Below are positions 34,718 through 46,700 of a stretch of 64,000 nucleotides of DNA, one piece after another (position 1 is the stretch's first letter; each line of letters starts with the position of its first letter). The notes under the pieces are model-generated. The model was not told the origin of the DNA, ran no database searches, and was given only the letters and a program-made list of their open reading frames with translations. The stretch is taken from positions 3,782,001-3,846,000 of the forward strand of contig JAJQJQ010000002.1 in NCBI GenBank assembly GCA_028622995.1, in the 5' to 3' direction. The translations under genes were made by a program, and so were the position numbers. This DNA is from Panagrolaimus kolymaensis (lineage: Eukaryota; Nematoda; Chromadorea; Rhabditida; Panagrolaimidae).

Positions 34718-36374
34718 TTAGGATAATAATGGAGTGTCTTCGTCTTCAGAAAGTTCGTTGTATTTTGTTCGATAATGACAGCACCACCAAAATGCCGAAA
34801 GTGCAGCACCCATTAAAATTACAACACATATTACAAGGGCACCTAAAAAATGGAATTTTATTAGCAAAAAAAATTGTTTGGTTTTTAAACGAAGACTTTA
34901 TTAATACTATATGAGGAAAAAAAGGGAAAAATTGAAGTGATGAGTATTGTAAAAAATTTGTAAAACATGTATCATGAAAGCTTTTTTAAACAATTAAAAG
35001 TAACAAACCAGATAATGAAGCATATAAAGTGCAACGATCATCAACTCCCGCTGGAAATCCTTTACACAAATATCGCCATTTTTCTGTTGAGACTCGAGTA
35101 CGTAATTTGCGAAAATCTGAATATGAACAAGGTGATGGACACTCTAATATCCCCAAATATTCACGCGATCGATTAAGTTGAGGATGAAACCAAAACTGTA
35201 ATTCATTATTATATGTACCAAGAAGAATGAAAGAAAAAAACAAACTTCAACAAAATAATCATTTGGTCCTTTTTGATGCAATTCTATAGCCATATAAGAT
35301 GCATATGTTTGGAGCTCAAATTGAGCAATGGTGGTTAAATTTAAAAATCTTGAAATTGCCATTAAATTTGTGTCATGCTAAAACATAACGCTTTGAAACA
35401 TTATGGCTATATAGTAAGTAACTCACGCCAGAATAAAGTATAAACTTTTTATTTGTTTCATTTCTAACAATTTCTTCCATTTTTCCAACAATTTGATCAA
35501 AATGCCATCCTCCAACTCGTTCATTTAATAAATCAATTAAAGCTATATGAATATAATTACTCCAATGTGTAATAGAATCCAAAAAATGAGGATCTCGTGC
35601 CCATATTGGGGGTGGAAGAAGATCAGGCATCAAAGACTAAAAATATTTAAATCAACAAAACTCGAAATGAAAGATCATTCAACCAACTCGTGTTTTAATA
35701 GAGTCAATAATTTTATCAAAGGTTCTGGGACCATCAATTTCAATTCCCGATAAATTTGCTAAAAGATTAACTTTATCTTTCAATGGTTCAAGCATAGCTT
35801 TGAAATGCTTATTTTTGTAAATATCTGGTGCTAAAAGTGGACAATTATCGAAAATTCCAAACGATACCTAAAATGATTAAAAATTAATCGGTATATCAAA
35901 AAGAATTTAACTTACATCATCGAGAAGTTCTTCCGTATGAACTGGGATTGGTTGCCATTGGACTCCTTCCATCCATATTTGTCTTCCTTTTGGTGGAAAT
36001 AAAGCAGCTAAAACAGCCAAAGCACTCACAATTGTTCGATTATCTTTGCCTGCAAGAATAAAAGCTTCACGAGAATGATAATAATCTCCCAAAAAATTAT
36101 TGTATTGCTCTCGTAAATGTAAGCCAAGAGTATATTCTTGCCTTATGCCGTATGTAGTTAGCTCACCAGGCTCGGCATCAAAATTATCCAAAAAATGAGC
36201 ATTGTCTGTTGGAAAGGTTAGGTAGTTTGTAGGACTTCTTTGGCCGTGACGACTCCACTGTATTCAGACAAATATATTAAAAGATTTATTAAAAAGAACA
36301 TAACATACAATTTGAACCTGCTTCAATTCTCCAAATACGGAAAGAAATTGTATGATGAAAACAACTAATAACAT
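34718..36374 (-). CDS. Membrane-anchored histidine acid phosphatase
   Basis: Seven exons on the minus strand (36309-36374, 35916-36257, 35688-35867, 35427-35636, 35246-35377, 35009-35195, 34718-34842) encode 413 residues. Residues 1-17 form a signal peptide. The catalytic RHGQRSP motif lies at 25-31: its His is the phosphate acceptor and its Arg binds the phosphate. The second signature HD, the proton donor, is at 267-268 in HDTNLMAISRFL. Paired cysteines in ILECPSPCSY and RYLCKGF are typical of the family. A single hydrophobic segment (about 375-395) and a short tail ending DTPLLS form a type I membrane anchor. The D/E-x-LL context in that tail could direct lysosomal sorting. The substrate is unknown; nematodes have many such phosphatases. 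Confidence 0.92.
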
Positions 36375-36534
36375 GATAATAAACAAACAAAAAGCCACGA
36401 TACAGAAGAGGGAAAGGAATGGTATATTTCTTATCTTATCATTATATTTTTTACAGTCTAGAGCTAACAGAGTTATAATATATGAACAATAAATAAGATG
36501 TTAGTCATGTTAAAAACAAAAAGAGTTGTATACA

Positions 36535-37090
36535 TTACACATTTGGAGGTTTTTTCGTAATTTGCATCATGATGTTATCACCAAAGCTAGCACGAAGTTG
36601 AGATACGAGTCTAAAGTCATTGTACATCAATGTGACTCTCTTGGCATGTCGTTGAGCCAAAACCATATCTTCGAACAATTGGACCATGTAAGCTTCCGAT
36701 GACATCTGAAAATTACAATCTTTTGAAGAGAAAAACTAAACACAATCTTACTTGTAAAGCTTCTAAAGCAGATGATTGAATTCTGTACGGTTGACCAACA
36801 GGACTACATTCAGTGAGTATTTCTTTTACCACTCGACAAAAAGCAGCACGAGGAATGGCATATGGCTTTGTATCAATAAGACGAACTTTTTGCAAAAGCT
36901 GAGTATCTGAAAAAATGAAATATTAAAAAAGGATAAAGCATTGAAAATAAAAAAAATTACCACGAGGTGCAGCTTTCTTCTTTGGTTTAGAGCTCTTTCG
37001 ACGTTTAGCACCACCATCATTATTTGTTATAGGTTGACGATCTTGATTTTTATCACCAGTTTTACGAGCGACATTAACCGGACGAACCAT
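36535..37090 (-). CDS. Divergent centromeric histone H3 (CENP-A/HCP-3-like)
   Basis: Three exons on the minus strand (36961-37090, 36752-36906, 36535-36705) encode 151 residues. The first 45 are a basic, K/R-rich tail without the ARTKQTARKS of canonical H3. The histone fold follows: AAFCRVVKEILTE aligns with H3 FQRLVREIAQD, YRIQSSALEALQ with RFQSSAVMALQ, SSEAYMVQLFEDMVLAQRHA with the alpha-2 helix, and AKRVTLMYNDFRLVSQLRA with alpha-3. Loop 1 (SPVGQPYR) is about three residues longer than in H3; a longer loop 1 is a CENP-A hallmark. A unique C-terminal extension ends KKPPNV. The product should mark kinetochore chromatin. Its start lies 349 bp from that of FIS1, divergently transcribed. Confidence 0.85.
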
Positions 37091-37439
37091 TTTAAAGCTT
37101 TATACCAAGTTCAGGATAATGTAAAAATGAGCTAAAAGATCATCAAATCAATTCAAAAGATGTTATGAATAAATTTGCAGTAATTTAACAAATAAGCTAA
37201 TTGATATTGAACTGAGAAAAAAAAGTAATAAAAAATTTCAAATAATTTTGAAATAATATCATAATAAACGTTGGACTTTCTCACAACGAAAAATGATGCC
37301 AGTGCATGAAATATTTTTTGTTGAAATTCAACGTCAGCGAAAGAAATAAACCAACGACAATATAAATATTGAATCATCTTTATTGTTTCGTATCAGTCAC
37401 TCATTAACTTTTTTTCTTCATCATCACTTTTATTGAATT

Positions 37440-38004
37440 ATGGATATTGGAGCTATCGTCGATGAAGGTGTTGATTCTGCTGATCTTGAAGTAAGTTTCT
37501 TTTGGAAAACATCGGAGTTTTGTAAATCGCTTTATTTTTTTAGAGAGCATGCAAATCTTATCAAGACCAAGCTAAACGTGGATTACCAAGCGCTCTAGCT
37601 GCTTTTACCTATGCTCATTGCTTAATTCGATCCAATCAAGAAGATGTCAAAACTGGAATTATGATCCTTGAAGGTTTACTAAAACGTGGAACAGAAGATA
37701 TTCCAAAACGAGATTACGTTTACTATTTGGCCATTGCTCATACAAGATTAAAAGTTGGTTATTATTTTTTGATGAATTTGCTCGTTAAATTTTCTCTTTT
37801 TTTTAGGATTATGATCGGGCTCTTACTTATATTCAATTACTTCTAAATGCAGAAAGTAATAATCGTCAAGCAATTGAATTGAAAGCTTTGATAGATAAGC
37901 GAATGAAGCGTGATGGCCTTCTTGGTTTAACGATTCTTGGACTCGGTGGTGGAGCTGCATTGATCGCTGGTTTAGCTGCAACTTTTATTGCTCGACGTCA
38001 TTAA
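37440..38004 (+). CDS. fis-1: Mitochondrial/peroxisomal fission protein FIS1
   Basis: Three exons (37440-37490, 37544-37753, 37807-38004) encode 152 residues, the same length as human FIS1. The cytosolic part is a TPR-like helical bundle with family motifs FTYAHCLIRSNQEDVKTGI, RDYVYYLAIAHTRLK and YDRALTYIQLLL. IDKRMKRDGL precedes the C-terminal membrane anchor (about 125-147, glycine- and alanine-rich), and the tail is ARRH. FIS1 is a tail-anchored outer-membrane receptor involved in recruiting fission factors to mitochondria and peroxisomes. C. elegans has two paralogues, and I cannot tell which one this is. Confidence 0.95.
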
Positions 38005-38421
38005 TCTTCTTCTTTCCACGGGCCTGTAATATATGATGTCAAATCTTTGTAATCTTCTGTATATGTTTTTATTCCTTTGTTTTTTCTTTGTACAGTATTT
38101 TATTTCATTTCCAAACATGTTATAATTATTATATCAAATAAAACAAGATTCAATGGCAAAGGAAAGGTATGCCCTTAAAATACAATTTAAATTAATTTGT
38201 TAAAAATACCCATTTTGGCTATTAAGGGAAAATTAATAAGCATTAATATACATAAATAATATAAGCAAAATACATAAACAAAAATATAAGTTTGGGCGGA
38301 TCTTTAATACTCGTATTGATAGCAAAGCAAACAACACTCTGGACACCCCGGAAACATTTGTGCTGCAACATAAAAATACAAAAAGCACCAGGAGGAGAAA
38401 GTAAATAATGACAAATAAAAG
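38005..38421. other. Tail-to-tail gap between FIS1 and AGFG-like gene
   Basis: This 417-bp stretch holds the two convergent 3' UTRs. An AATAAAA-like polyadenylation signal for FIS1 lies near 38137. No other feature was seen. Confidence 0.5.
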
Positions 38422-40084
38422 TTATGAAAATGGATTCCAATTTGTGCTTGGAGGTTCTGTTGCTGTTGTTGCATTTCCATTATTTGTTGTTGGAAGCCAT
38501 GGTGCAGGAGCTTGAGATGTTGTTGAAAATCCAGATGGTTGCGGAAAATTATTCATGGAAGAGAAAGAATTGGGTGTGAGACCCGTATTCGATGAAACAT
38601 TAGGATTACCAAAATTGTTCGAAGAAGGAAATGGAGATTGATAACCAAAATTGCCAACAGTACTACTTTTAGCGAAACCATTTGTTGCCGACAATGATAA
38701 TGTAGTTGTCGACGCATTGTTTGCAGTTTTGTTTGGTTTTCCAAAACCGAAGAAGTCCACTGGTTCATCTTCTGCTTTATACAGCTAAAAAAATGTTATT
38801 GGTTGCTTCATAAATGTTGTAAAATTAATAAGCTCACCGCTTCCAAAGCTGAATAATCAGGAAGGCCGTCGTCATCTTTTTTCGCTTCTTTCTTTAACTC
38901 CATTTTTACATGTTCTAATGGCTGAATAAGATTTATAGGTTCAAGAACAGATGGCGGTTGAGAAGGTGGAATAGAAGCTGTTGGAAATCCATTAAATCCG
39001 TTAGATATTTGTTGAGATGGTACATGTGCAACTGGTTTAATGTCAGACAAAGAAAAACTGTTGAATGCGGCATCAAAATTAGCAAAATTATCTTGAACTT
39101 TTGGTTGATTTACAGGAACTAAAAAAGAAGGTTGTATTATTATTTTCTACTTTATATGTATAACATACCAGAAGGAGCATCAAACAAATCCATCGTATCA
39201 TGTTGTTGAGGCAGCGATTGCATCCTTGGTGGCGATAGAACTTTCTGCACAGAAGGAGCACCAAAAATGTCAAATTGAAGCTGTTGTGGAGTATTTGAAT
39301 GAGAAGAAAGTGGAGTTGTTGATGGAAATGAAAGAGGTGGAAATAACGGAGGAGCAGCTGTGGAACGATTTGTAAATGCAGCAGTATATATGGCAGAAGG
39401 TATTGTACTTGCAGGTTCTTCTTTTACAGGAAACATTAAATCTCCTCCCAAAATATCCATCAAATCATTTTTCTTTTCTGGTTGAAGATTTGCAGGTGCT
39501 GATTGATTAGATTTATGGCTAGTTACTGAAATCCCTGATGACGAGTCACGTCGAGAATGTGCTTCCAAAAGTCGGCGTTGTTCAGCTATTTCTGACGGAG
39601 AAACATACCATCGTTTTCTTTCATATTTCTATAACTTAATTTTTTTATTCGAGTTTAAAAATGACAACATACCTGAATTAAATGTTGTTTAACAGCTTCA
39701 TCTGATCTTACATCAAATTTAACAGGACCATCATGCAAACCTAACCAAATCTTTGCATTTTCTTCGTTCCCCATACTCTTCACTTTCTCGATTTCATCAT
39801 TGCTAAATGTGGCCATTGATATTGATTTCACTCTCTGTGGAGGGTTTAATCCTCGTCTGAAATATATTTTTTATAAATCATGGATAAAAAAACAAACAAA
39901 CACAAACTTACAATAAACCAGAACAATGCATGCAACAAAATGACCCATTCGTAATATTGACATATGTTGGACCACGTTGACCACATTCAAAACAATATTT
40001 ATTTGCTGGAAGAGCTGCTAATTCTCGAACAAGTTTAGAATTACGTTCATCTTGTTTCTTCTTTTGTTGATTTGAACTTGACAT
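38422..40084 (-). CDS. ArfGAP with FG repeats (AGFG1/HRB-like)
   Basis: Five exons on the minus strand (39912-40084, 39673-39856, 39169-39628, 38838-39118, 38422-38784) encode 486 residues. The ATG at 40084 follows ATCTTCAG directly, which fits a trans-splice acceptor, so an upstream in-frame ATG was not used. The ArfGAP zinc finger is CFECGQRGPTYVN, then GSFCCMHC (CX2CX16CX2C), followed by RGLNPPQRVKSISM and KYERKRWYV, as in AGFG1. The rest is disordered: P/S/Q-rich with scattered FG dipeptides and DIFGAP/DLFDAP motifs. The extreme C-terminus NWNPFS holds an NPF motif that EH-domain endocytic proteins bind. AGFG acts in clathrin-mediated uptake of R-SNARE cargo. Confidence in the family is high. 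Confidence 0.92.
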
Positions 40085-41731
40085 CTGAAGATGGATCATA
40101 ACTACATATAAGATATAAGAACATACAACAATTTATGGAATAAAATCAATCACAAAAAATATGACATGGAGTAGGGAAAAATAAAAGTTTTTTGACGTTT
40201 CGTCGGAAACTGATAAGTACAAACAAGCTTGAAGAAGAAGAAAAAGCAGCACGAGATTGAAATAAGGTGTAAAATTGAAGGACAAGGAACTTATGGAAAA
40301 ATGTAGTTAGTTTTTTATTTTTTACTTTTGAAAGGTAAAAAAAAAGAATGGATAAAAATATGAATTTAGAAAAAACAAAAGGAAATAATCAAAGATCCAT
40401 GCAAAAAAAATAAAATGAAAATGGAGTGTTTGTTCTCGAAAACATGATAACTTTGGATTTGATATCTCATGACGAAAAAAAATAACCAATGATTATTTTC
40501 TGAATTTTTTTTAGAATCATCAAATACCACGCGAATATTTATTTCATTCAGTACAATACTTTTCTTTTTCAACAAAACAAAACAAAAAAACAAAGAAATT
40601 CATTTTTAAAGATAAAAGATTTTTGAAGACGAAGAAAATCTTATCCAACAACAAAAGAGAGAGAAAAAAGAAGGAAGAAGAAGACATGGCCATTTTCTAA
40701 TATATTGACGGGCGGGCTTGTCCTTGGTGGTGGGGGAATTCGTTCTCTCCCGGAAATAAGCCTTTCTCTTGCTCATTCTGTTTTTTTCCTCTTGCTCAAC
40801 GCCGCCAATAGGGATGAAAATAAGAATATACGAGATAAGACACGGAGGACGCAAGAACACATAGTAAGTTGCAAGCCAACAGTTTGTCGGGAAAAATGTT
40901 AATCGCCAATGGCTGCAACAACAACGAACGACGAGTGCGTCCTCTTTTCATCTTTTTTGCTGCCACCATCGTCGCCTTTTTGCTTCCATTATGTTGTTGA
41001 CGTCCTTGTTTGGAATGGTGTAACACGCAACGAAGACGACGACGACCGCCATCATTGAGTCCTTCGACTTACTCTATTGCTACTCCGCGTTTTTATGTTT
41101 GTCTCGAGTTTTGTGTTCCTCTTTTTTGCAGGAAAAAATGGAGCAGCAAACAACGAGAAGAAGTAATACTGCCAGAGGGCAAAGGAATAAAACTTCCATG
41201 TTTGTGCCATGAATAAAATTGTTGCAATGTTTGTTTTTTTCAAGGCTGCTGCTGTCAAATATTCTTTTGTTGATTTTGAAAATTTGAAAAAAGAAAAAAA
41301 TGGAAAAACACATTTGAAACTATTTGAGTTTGAATAATTGCGGCAATTATATTATTGAACAGTGTTTTTCTCTTCGTCATCTTCCTTTTTTGTGTGGACA
41401 TTTTCATCGCGCGTCCTTCAAAAACTTTTTTACGTACGTGTAAGTGTATTCAATTTTCAGACACTTTTTTGTTTTTCCCCCCACTATCTATTGTGGATCA
41501 TCTTTTTCCATCTCCACAAAATGGACTAACAACTCACCTTTCACGCGAAGGTAATCCTCTTTCATTGCTTCACTACCTCCTCTCATCATCAAAAGAGGAA
41601 AGAGATCTCTATCTATCTCACTCGCATCTTGATACTGAGACTTCTCTCGTAAAAAAAAAAATATTATTTTTTCTCATTTGAGAGAGAAGAAAATTCAACC
41701 GTTTAGTTTTGCTTTTTTCTTGCCTAAATAA
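40085..41731. other. Divergent intergenic region, 1.6 kb
   Basis: Lies between the divergently transcribed AGFG-like and four-pass membrane genes. It contains a moderately GC-richer stretch near 40,690-41,100 and CT-rich runs near 41,560-41,660. Open frames here lack motifs. Possibly promoter sequence. Confidence 0.5.
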
Positions 41732-43471
41732 ATGGCCACATCCTTGCCAATGTCGTCTTCGACTTCACCAACTAAAAAGGTGAGATTGTTTTCCCTGTCT
41801 TATTTTAACAAGGCGGAGCTTAATAGTGAAAAGCTACCTTCGCTTATAAAATAAAAAATAAATATTATGAAATGAAAATTGCTCATTTTATAGATTTACG
41901 ACAATCTCAATAACAGCGCTACCAATATTATGGCTCAGCCTGAAACAATTCTTAAACTTCATAATGTTCTTAAAGTGAGTCCAATATTCTTTTTTTTCTT
42001 TTTTGCCATCAAATTAGGTCAAATTTTTGTTTTTTGTGTTAATCTAGTTTTATTTTTTATCTCGTGGCTTTAAAATATTCTTTTTTTTAACTTTAATTTA
42101 TTTATAAAATCTTAGCATCTGTTGGCAGCTTTTTAAATTTTAAACTTCTCTCACTTTCAATTAAAAAAATTAAAACGCGCTATCAAAAGACATACTGTAT
42201 TTTTGTAAAATAAAACGCTTTTATATAATTTTGAGTTTTAATTATTTTTTAAAGCTTTTAAACAAAACCTTAATTTTGTTTTTCTCGTTATTAAAACTTT
42301 GAATGCGGTCAAGACATGTTTCTCATAAAAAAAAAAGAGACTATCCTTGGTACACACCTTTATTTGAGTTACAAAAATGTTGCGCTTTTTTTTATTATTA
42401 CAATTTTTATAACATGGTATAATTTATTCAAACAAAAGGAAGAAAGCAAAGTTTTGTACAAATTTTATGTTAATTAAAACTCTAAAACTTCTTACTACTT
42501 TGTCAGTTTCTTGTCATAACTTTGTAGCTCTGAACATATTTTGCGCTTAGAGTGTCCTGCTTTTGGTGTCAAACAAAAAATGTGACGTGCTTCATTCCTA
42601 AAGTTAATGCATTAACCAAAAAGAAGGCTTGAAGTTTAAAATTTATTTTAAAACAGTATGACAATGTTTTAATGGATCGATTGTCCACCAAAAAAATATT
42701 AACTTTTATAAACTTTCAAAGTTTTGGAAATCTTATTTTAGTTTTCCCAAAGTTCTGAGTTATTTAAAATGAAATAATTTTAGTGTTTATCAAAATGTCA
42801 TATATTTATTGGTTTAACTATGCTTATTTTGAGTATTTATGCCGATATTGTAAGCCATCGTAGTTCCACCGTTCGACTTCATGGCGTCATTGAATCTTGT
42901 TCAATTTATTTCCTTCTCATGGGGTAATTTAAAAATAGAACAAAAGAGGATTATATGATTCATCTTTTGTTTTTTAGAATAGCTGGAATTTGTGGTGCTG
43001 CAAGTCATCGACGCGGATTAATTATAACCTTTTTTGTTATGGGTTTTCATGCTATTGTAATTTTTGTTCCAACTGTTATTATTACTTCCAGTTTTGATAT
43101 TCATTTTTATAATGTAAGCTTTTCATCCCTATTGTTCCAAGACTTATTTTAAAATTTCAATAATTATTTAGCATGAATGTTGGGGTGAATGTGATTGGCA
43201 TTTATTATCAGCATATCTACCAAAAAATTCTAAATGTCAAATTCTTTGTGGACAAAGCATTGATCCCACACTTCGATTATCCATGACACGACTCGGTACG
43301 GATTATAGGCTTGATGCTGGTTTAATTACTCTTGCATGCATCGAATTTTTACTTTCCATTGTAACAACTGTAATTTGCGCACAACAATTTTTTGGATTTT
43401 TTATTTTTGGAAAAAATACTGAAAATCAAAATGCTGGTATCGAATTGGCTCCATTAACAACCGAATCATAA
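41732..43471 (+). CDS. Four-pass membrane protein, family not recognised
   Basis: Five exons (41732-41779, 41894-41974, 42784-42923, 42978-43113, 43172-43471) encode 234 residues. The N-terminal 43 residues are cytosol-like and S/T-rich. Hydrophobic segments lie at about 47-64 (IFIGLTMLILSIYADIV), 80-95, 103-128 (LIITFFVMGFHAIVIFVPTV) and 185-215. A Cys-rich loop (ECWGECDW, then CQILCG) lies before the last segment and could be disulfide-bonded outside the cell. The short C-terminal tail ends TTES. The layout resembles tetraspan proteins, but the CCG signature of true tetraspanins is missing. The second intron (41975-42783) is unusually long at 809 bp and may carry regulatory sequence. Confidence 0.8.
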
Positions 43472-43706
43472 ACATTCTTATTTACACAACAAACAAAAAA
43501 ACGAACAAAAAATCTAACGAATTAATTAAAAAACTGGTGCTTAAATTTTTTTTAAACTACTCACTTGTTTATTATTTATTTATCTTAAATTATAATTTGA
43601 TCTCATTTTTTGTTATAATCACAAAATTTACACAACAAAAAAGGCGAAATAAAGTATTTTTATTTTTAATTTATGTATTTTGGCATCCAAAAAAATGAAT
43701 CAATAA

Positions 43707-46700
43707 TTACAACTTTTTCTTTGGTAGTAGCAGCTTCTGTTCCACAGAAATTAGGTATTCTAACTCTCCTTCAAGTTCTCTTTTCTCAGCTTCTAAAGCT
43801 TCTTGTGATAGAGAAATTTTTTCTGAAAATCTTCATTTTTAGAAGAAAAAAACCTTTTTGCTTCCGCAATTCCCTCACCTGGAATGAAACTTTGTTCAAT
43901 TGCTTTTTCCAAATTTGCTTCTTGCTTTTGAGCTTCTTCTAATATTTTTGCCATCGCTTCAGTTTCCACTATAATTTTGTCATTTTGGGTTTTCTCTGTT
44001 TCATAAAGTTGCTGGGAATTTTCATGATGCTGAAAATTTGGGTATTAATTGTTTATAGAAAGCCTTTTTTCAGTAATGCCTTTTTTCCTTCTTTTTCAGC
44101 TTTTTTAAGTGATTGAAAAACATGGAAACGATTTCTTAAATTATTTTCCTCAATTTTTGCTCCTCGAATCGCTTCTTGAATGTCTAATTTTTTATTCCAT
44201 GCTTGATCTCGAGCTTGAATAACCTGCACTAGCTCTTCTTCTAATTCTTTTATCTAAAAATTAAACTTTGCTTTCTGATTTTTTTCTACAAATAAATGAT
44301 GTTTAACTTCTATTAACCATTTTTCTTCATTTTTTCCGGTCTCTTCTTTAATTTCTTCCTTCTTTTTTATTATCTCATCTTCGATATGTTTCATTTTTAC
44401 TTCTAATCGAACACAAAAATCATTTTCGTTTGCTTTTTCCTTTTTCAATTCCGCCATAATTTTTTCTAAGCTTCGAATATCATTTTCAAGATCTGCGGCT
44501 TCATCAGAAATTTTTTTAGTATCATTTGAGTAAAGCTGAAGACATTTTTTCAAATGTATTTCAAAATTTTGATTTCTCGTTGAAGTAATTTCTTTAAGGA
44601 AATCCGCAAGATGAGCTGCGGTAATATCTGGCAAACTAATAACAGAGTTTTCTGTGGATGAAGAAGGTTTGCCACCCATAATTAAAGTGCGAAAAAATTC
44701 TTTCAACAAAGCTGAATCCATTTTTTCAATCGATTCTTCTATTTTTGCCATTCGGTTGTCGTCATTTCTTTTATCAAGCCAATAAAGGTCTTTCTAAAAG
44801 ATACATTTAATATTAACAGATACGTTAAATGGTTTCAAAATAATTTATGCAGACGACCATTATTTCTCCCTTCACTGCAATTTATGGATAAAATTTAAAA
44901 ATTTACCCTTATTTTTGTTTTATATTTCCGTAATTCATTTTCATGTTTTTGCGATTCTTCAAATGCGATTACGGCATTTGCTTTCTTTCGAGCATAAAGT
45001 TCTTGAAATTCCGGTTTTTCCGATGACATTTTTGAATCTTCAATTGTTTCATAATATTTTTTGTACATTGGTGTTTCTCTATAACACATTTTTTAATGAT
45101 TTATCTTAAATTGAAACTAATCACGGTTCATATTTGGTTGCAGCAGCCAGAATTTGAAGTCGTGCATTTCTTAAATCTGTTGTCATGTTTTTGCATTCAA
45201 CTTCTGCATACTTCTTTAAAAGGCATTCAGTCTGTAAAAAGAGAAAGTTTAAAGTTTAAATATACATTGTTATTTTTGGGATTTTTAATTTTTAAAGTGG
45301 CCATAGAAACCAATCAAACAAACACTCGCTAACCTCTTCGATAACAATTAAAAATTCTTTTGTCAAAGCTTTTGTTTCATTAACGAGTGTTTTCAATTCC
45401 ATTTGGTTTTCATAAAATTTTTGTTTTTGAATTGATAATTCTCGTGAAAGCCATTGTTTTTCACTTTCATTTAACTCCCATTTGTATTCTTCAAAATTCT
45501 AAAACCAAACGAGAGAAAAAATCCTATTTTATTTAAACTCCAAAATATAATACAAACGTTTTCATTAATGCCACTTTTAAGATATTTTAACTGATCTTTG
45601 CCCATGTCTTCCATAATATGACTAATTCGATGCCATCCTTTATTAAGTCTTTCATTGCAACATCCTTCATCATCAGCATTTCCATCATCAATTTTTTCAT
45701 GTGTTAAATGAAGCGTTCTTTTATCAAATTCTTTTTGAAGCTCAAATAAATTTGTCGTCATTTTAAAAAAGTATTCTTCCATTTTCTGAATATTAAATTG
45801 TAAGCGCCTTTTAACTAAATTAAAAAAAACATTTGACAGAGTTATTCTTTTGGATGGTTGCATTTTTTAAGTTGATGGAATTTAAAATTATCTGTGTAAA
45901 TGTACTTTTACTTTTCATACAGAACCCTATAATCAAAAAATTAAGCCAAAAGTGCAATGTTTGAGCTAAATTTAGTAACAAGCATATAGTATCAGCAAAA
46001 TTATGTGACTCTTGCACTCAGGCGAATTATTTTTCTTTTCATTTTCTCAATATTTTCTTCTTCAATATTTTGTTTTCATTTTGTGCCTTTTGTGATAATA
46101 ATGGCAACAAATACTTCATTATCCTTGAATGAACTTCAAGAAAATTTAATAACCTTCGCTTGTAGTAGTATCTTTACTTGTTTATGTTTCAATGCCAACT
46201 CTAAACTCATACTTTTACAATTCAATCAACTTCTGAAGCAACATCAGCAAATCAAACCTCCAAAAATTCGGCTCAAAGTCCCGAAAAATAAACTTTCTTT
46301 TGGCTATACAAACCTTTGTTAGCGTTGTTTTTTTCCGCTACGTTTTTTTATTCTTAAAGCAGTCATGTAACAAAATTTAATCTAATTTGTAATGATGGGT
46401 AAATTTAATTATAAATTGTGTGTAAAATTTCTTTAAACTTTAGGCAAATAGCATAGGGATGGCAAAAAGATGGTTTAATTAGTTTTTTTCTCCTTCTTGG
46501 AATGGTTTGGCTTGGTAAAAAGTATGTAAGGATGATGTTAGGGAAAATAATCAAAAGAAGGGCTGTGTTTTGGTGAGCTACGTTGCTTAAAGACTCGTTA
46601 AATAGAAGAATCTTGTCCTTATAGAAAGGCAAAAAAGGATGGTATTTTATTAAGAACGGATGTATTGTAAAATTCAAACCTTTACAACTTTTTGATCTGC

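Noticed and set aside
41355..41681. Plus-strand open frame starting with a hydrophobic stretch
   Set aside because: It starts at TTG rather than ATG, is CT-rich low complexity, and has no recognisable family.
46005..46322. Plus-strand open frame of about 105 codons
   Set aside because: It lies in an intron of the coiled-coil gene on the other strand, with no motif or upstream acceptor.
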